From assembly GCA_934572465.1 (NCBI GenBank), contig CAKTLG010000017.1:1-36160 (forward strand): a stretch of DNA of 36,160 bases. Reading direction: 5' to 3'. This DNA comes from an uncultured Oscillospiraceae bacterium (GTDB taxonomy: Bacteria; Bacillota; Clostridia; Oscillospirales; Oscillospiraceae). Shown piece by piece: positions 34,095 through 36,160 of the stretch (its first letter is position 1; each line of letters begins with the position of its first letter). Made by a program: the position numbers and the translations under genes. Below the pieces are notes generated by a model. That model was given only the letters and a program-made list of their open reading frames with translations. It did not search any database and was not told the DNA's origin.

Positions 34095-34117
34095 TCGGCG
34101 GTCAAGATAAATACCAT

Positions 34118-34145
34118 TTGTAATTTTATCATATTTTTATACAAA
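34118..34145 (+). promoter_or_regulatory. promoter region of aspS with inverted repeat
   Basis: TTTGTAATTTT (34118-34128), 12 bp, TACAAA (34140-34145), the same arrangement as before maf and mscL. A perfect 7-bp inverted repeat ATTTGTA (34116-34122) / TACAAAT (34140-34146) spans the two elements. Confidence 0.6.
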
Positions 34146-34162
34146 TAGGAGTGAGTATTACC

Positions 34163-35929
34163 ATGATGCAATCCCGCACACACAACTGCGGCGCGCTGCG
34201 CGCGCAGAACGTCGGCGAGCATGTCAAGCTCGTCGGCTGGATGGAGAACGTCCGCGAGGTCGGCGGCAGCCTTGCCTTTGTCGTCCTGCGCGACTTTTAC
34301 GGCACGACGCAGATCGTCGTCGAGACGAACGAGCTGCTCGCCCAGCTCAAGGGCTACAACAAGGAGAGCACCATCTCCGTCGAGGGCACCGTGCGCGAGC
34401 GCGCGAGCAAAAACCCCAACCAGCCCACCGGCGACATTGAGGTCGTGCCCGAGAAGATCGAGCTGCTCGGCCGCTGCCGCTACAATTCTCTGCCGTTCGA
34501 GATCAACCGCAGCCGCGAGGCGGACGAGACGCAGCGCCTGAAGTACCGTTACCTCGACCTGCGCAACCCCGCCGTCAAGAAGAACATCCTCCTGCGCTGC
34601 AACGTCATCGCCGCGCTGCGCAAGGCCATGATGGAGCACGACTTCCTTGAGATCACCACCCCGATCCTGACGGCCTCCTCCCCCGAGGGCGCGCGCGACT
34701 ACCTCGTCCCCGCCCGCAAGCACCCCGGCAAGTTCTACGCTCTGCCGCAGGCGCCGCAGCAGTTCAAGCAGCTGCTCATGACCTCTGGCTTCGACCGTTA
34801 CTTCCAGATCGCGCCGTGCTTCCGCGATGAGGACGCGCGCGGCGACCGCAGCCCCGGCGAGTTCTATCAGCTCGATATGGAGATGGCGTTTGCCACGCAG
34901 GAGGATGTCTTCGCCGTCTGCGAGGACGTTCTGCCCCCGATCTTCGCCAGGTTCGGCACCTATGACATCGCCTCCCAGCCTCCCTTCCGCCGCATCAAGT
35001 ATCTCGACGCGCTCGAGATCTACGGCTCCGACAAGCCGGATCTGCGCATCGACCTGACCGCGACGAACGTCTCCTCCCTCTTTGAAGGAAGCGCCTTTGA
35101 AGTCCTTGCAGACAAGACCGTCAAGGCCGTCGCCATTTCCAACTGCTCGCTCACGCGCAAGCAGATCGAAAAGCTGCTGACCGACTGCGAGGTGCAGGCC
35201 GGCGCCAAGGGCTACTGGTTCAAGGTCGACGAAAAGGGCGAGCTGGCCGGCGGCATTGCAAAATTCATCGACAAGGACGCCGCCGCGAAGCTCCTGCCGC
35301 TCGAGCCCAACACCCTCGTGGTCGTCGCGGGCGGCGAGCTGGCCACCAAGCTTGTCGGCGTGATGATCAAGACCTTCGGCCCCGCCTGCGAGGGCCACAT
35401 GGACAAGGAGCGCTACGAGTTCTGCTGGATCGTCGACTTCCCGATGTACGAGATCGGCGATGAGAGCGGCGAGCTTGAGTTCTGCCACAACCCGTTCTCC
35501 ATGCCCGCCGGCGGCCTCGAGGTGCTCCTCAAGGCCGAGCGCGGTGAGATCGACCCGCTGACCATTACCGCCGACCAGTATGACCTCGTCTGCAACGGCG
35601 TGGAGCTTAGCTCCGGCGCGGTGCGCAACCACGATCCCGAGATCATGATCAAGGCATTTGAACTCGTCCGCCTCGGCGAAGACGACGTCAAGGCCAAGTT
35701 CCCCGCCATGTACAACGCCTTCTGCTACGGCGCGCCCCCGCACGCCGGCATCGCCCCGGGCGTGGACCGCATGGTCATGCTGCTCGCGGGCGAGGATTCC
35801 ATCCGCGAGATCATCCCCTTCCCGATGAACAAGAACGCGCAGGACATCATGATGGGTGCGCCCAGCGAGGTCACGCAGAAGCAGCTCGACGAGCTCCACA
35901 TCGCCGTCACCGCCCACGAGGACGAGTGA
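34163..35929 (+). CDS. aspS: aspartyl-tRNA synthetase
   Basis: A 588-residue bacterial-type class II synthetase. The N-terminal OB-fold anticodon domain (about 1-105) includes LVGWMENVREVGG. Motif 1 and the YRYLDLR segment follow, then TPILTASSPEGARDYLVP, PQAPQQFKQLLM and motif 2 FRDEDARGDR. The GAD insertion (about 290-410) is present, then motif 3 in GVDRMVMLLAG. Ends SEVTQKQLDELHI..EDE. Length equals E. coli AspRS. ATG 34163 follows AGGAG (34147-34151) by 11 bases; ATG 34166 is nearly as good. Whether it is discriminating or also makes Asp-tRNA-Asn cannot be settled here. The final 77 bp of its locus are repeated downstream. Confidence 0.96.
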   Translation: MMQSRTHNCGALRAQNVGEHVKLVGWMENVREVGGSLAFVVLRDFYGTTQIVVETNELLAQLKGYNKESTISVEGTVRERASKNPNQPTGDIEVVPEKIELLGRCRYNSLPFEINRSREADETQRLKYRYLDLRNPAVKKNILLRCNVIAALRKAMMEHDFLEITTPILTASSPEGARDYLVPARKHPGKFYALPQAPQQFKQLLMTSGFDRYFQIAPCFRDEDARGDRSPGEFYQLDMEMAFATQEDVFAVCEDVLPPIFARFGTYDIASQPPFRRIKYLDALEIYGSDKPDLRIDLTATNVSSLFEGSAFEVLADKTVKAVAISNCSLTRKQIEKLLTDCEVQAGAKGYWFKVDEKGELAGGIAKFIDKDAAAKLLPLEPNTLVVVAGGELATKLVGVMIKTFGPACEGHMDKERYEFCWIVDFPMYEIGDESGELEFCHNPFSMPAGGLEVLLKAERGEIDPLTITADQYDLVCNGVELSSGAVRNHDPEIMIKAFELVRLGEDDVKAKFPAMYNAFCYGAPPHAGIAPGVDRMVMLLAGEDSIREIIPFPMNKNAQDIMMGAPSEVTQKQLDELHIAVTAHEDE

Positions 35930-35937
35930 CCCCGCGC
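35861..35937 (+). repeat. direct repeat copy 1: 3' end of aspS
   Basis: 77 bp beginning CCCAGCGAGG and running through the aspS stop codon to CCCCGCGC. It is identical to 36084-36160, 223 bp downstream. The 12-base string GCGCCCAGCGAG occurs again right after this copy (35936-35947). Confidence 0.95.
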
Positions 35938-35958
35938 GCCCAGCGAGCGTAAGCGAGC

Positions 35959-36076
35959 CGCCGCTTATGCGGCGTGCAAGCGTTTTGCAGAGCAAAACCT
36001 TGGCGGAGGCGGAATTCATTTCCGCCGAGCATTTTGATCTCTCAGGGCTCCCAAAACGGCGTCGCCCGTTTTGGGA
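35959..36076. repeat. four perfect hairpins between the aspS tail repeats
   Basis: CGCCGC-TTAT-GCGGCG (35959-35974); GTTTTGC-AGA-GCAAAAC (35982-35998); GGCGGAA-N5-TTCCGCC (36008-36026); and TCCCAAAACGG-N6-CCGTTTTGGGA (36049-36076). Together they fill most of the 146-base segment between the two direct repeats. There is no T-run after them and no convincing gene. The style resembles the hairpin array after hutH. Confidence 0.85.
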
Positions 36077-36083
36077 AACGCGC

Positions 36084-36160
36084 CCCAGCGAGGTCACGCA
36101 GAAGCAGCTCGACGAGCTCCACATCGCCGTCACCGCCCACGAGGACGAGTGACCCCGCGC
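36084..36160 (+). repeat. direct repeat copy 2: duplicated aspS 3' end
   Basis: An exact copy of 35861-35937 that reaches the window edge and may continue. The copied frame (PSEVTQKQLDELHI..EDE, stop TGA at 36150-36152) is preserved, but no synthetase precedes it. An open frame reaches into it from 35856 in another register of copy 1, which is most likely chance. Confidence 0.95.

Noticed and set aside
35941..36083. CRISPR array or tandem repeats
   Set aside because: The hairpins differ from each other in sequence and spacing; there are no repeated units with spacers and no cas genes.
35856..36152. Small gene running through the aspS tail repeats
   Set aside because: Its first half is an out-of-frame reading of the aspS end and the hairpins; only the last part matches AspRS because of the duplication. 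No ribosome binding site is evident.

Overview
This looks like a chromosomal segment of a GC-rich Clostridia member, most likely Oscillospiraceae (inferred from gene content and codon bias, not from a database match). The Gram-positive hallmarks are DnaD- and DnaI-type helicase-loading proteins, a Noc-like ParB next to a second Soj/ParB pair, ZapA, MreC/MreD/PBP2, strong Shine-Dalgarno sequences, and frequent GTG and TTG starts. Non-coding DNA is clearly more AT-rich than the genes, so promoters and terminators stand out.

Layout. (1) 1-7331, plus strand, is amino-acid and one-carbon metabolism: the tail of an unidentified gene, a small membrane protein, histidine ammonia-lyase (hutH), a DapF-fold racemase resembling CntK/HisR histidine racemases, formate-tetrahydrofolate ligase (fhs), formimino-THF cyclodeaminase (fchA) and a CofE-like protein. 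HutH starts histidine breakdown, cyclodeaminase handles the formimino-THF produced later, and Fhs links the folate pool to formate and ATP. The racemase would connect D- and L-histidine. A long perfect palindrome at 7298-7331 ends this block and the convergent one. (2) 7354-19165, minus strand: a VanW-family protein, a Noc-like ParB, a complete but unusual F1Fo ATP synthase cluster, and the DnaI/DnaD pair. The ATP synthase order is atpE-paralogue, atpB-atpE-atpF-atpA-atpG-atpD-atpC. There is no separate atpH; instead a delta-type C-terminal domain is fused to the N-terminus of AtpA. Both c subunits carry signal-peptide-like N-termini. (3) 19199-27892, plus strand: zapA with a U32 (RlhA-like) protein, maf, mreC-mreD-PBP2 for elongation, and a cytoplasmic GH13 glycosidase. 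(4) 27825-34146: two parS-like sites 100 bp apart flanking a terminator, soj-parB with a coiled-coil membrane protein, serS, mscL-rsmG, a MinD-like ATPase and a methylglyoxal-synthase-like protein with altered catalytic positions. soj, parB and rsmG usually lie near the replication origin, so this region is probably origin-proximal. (5) 34163-36160: aspS, whose last 77 bp are repeated exactly 223 bp downstream, with four perfect hairpins in between.

The strongest candidates for something little described are the delta-alpha fusion ATP synthase with two leader-bearing c subunits, the CntK-like racemase beside hutH, the aspS tail duplication around a hairpin array, and the divergent MgsA-like protein. 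All functional statements rest on motif recognition by eye; no searches were run.
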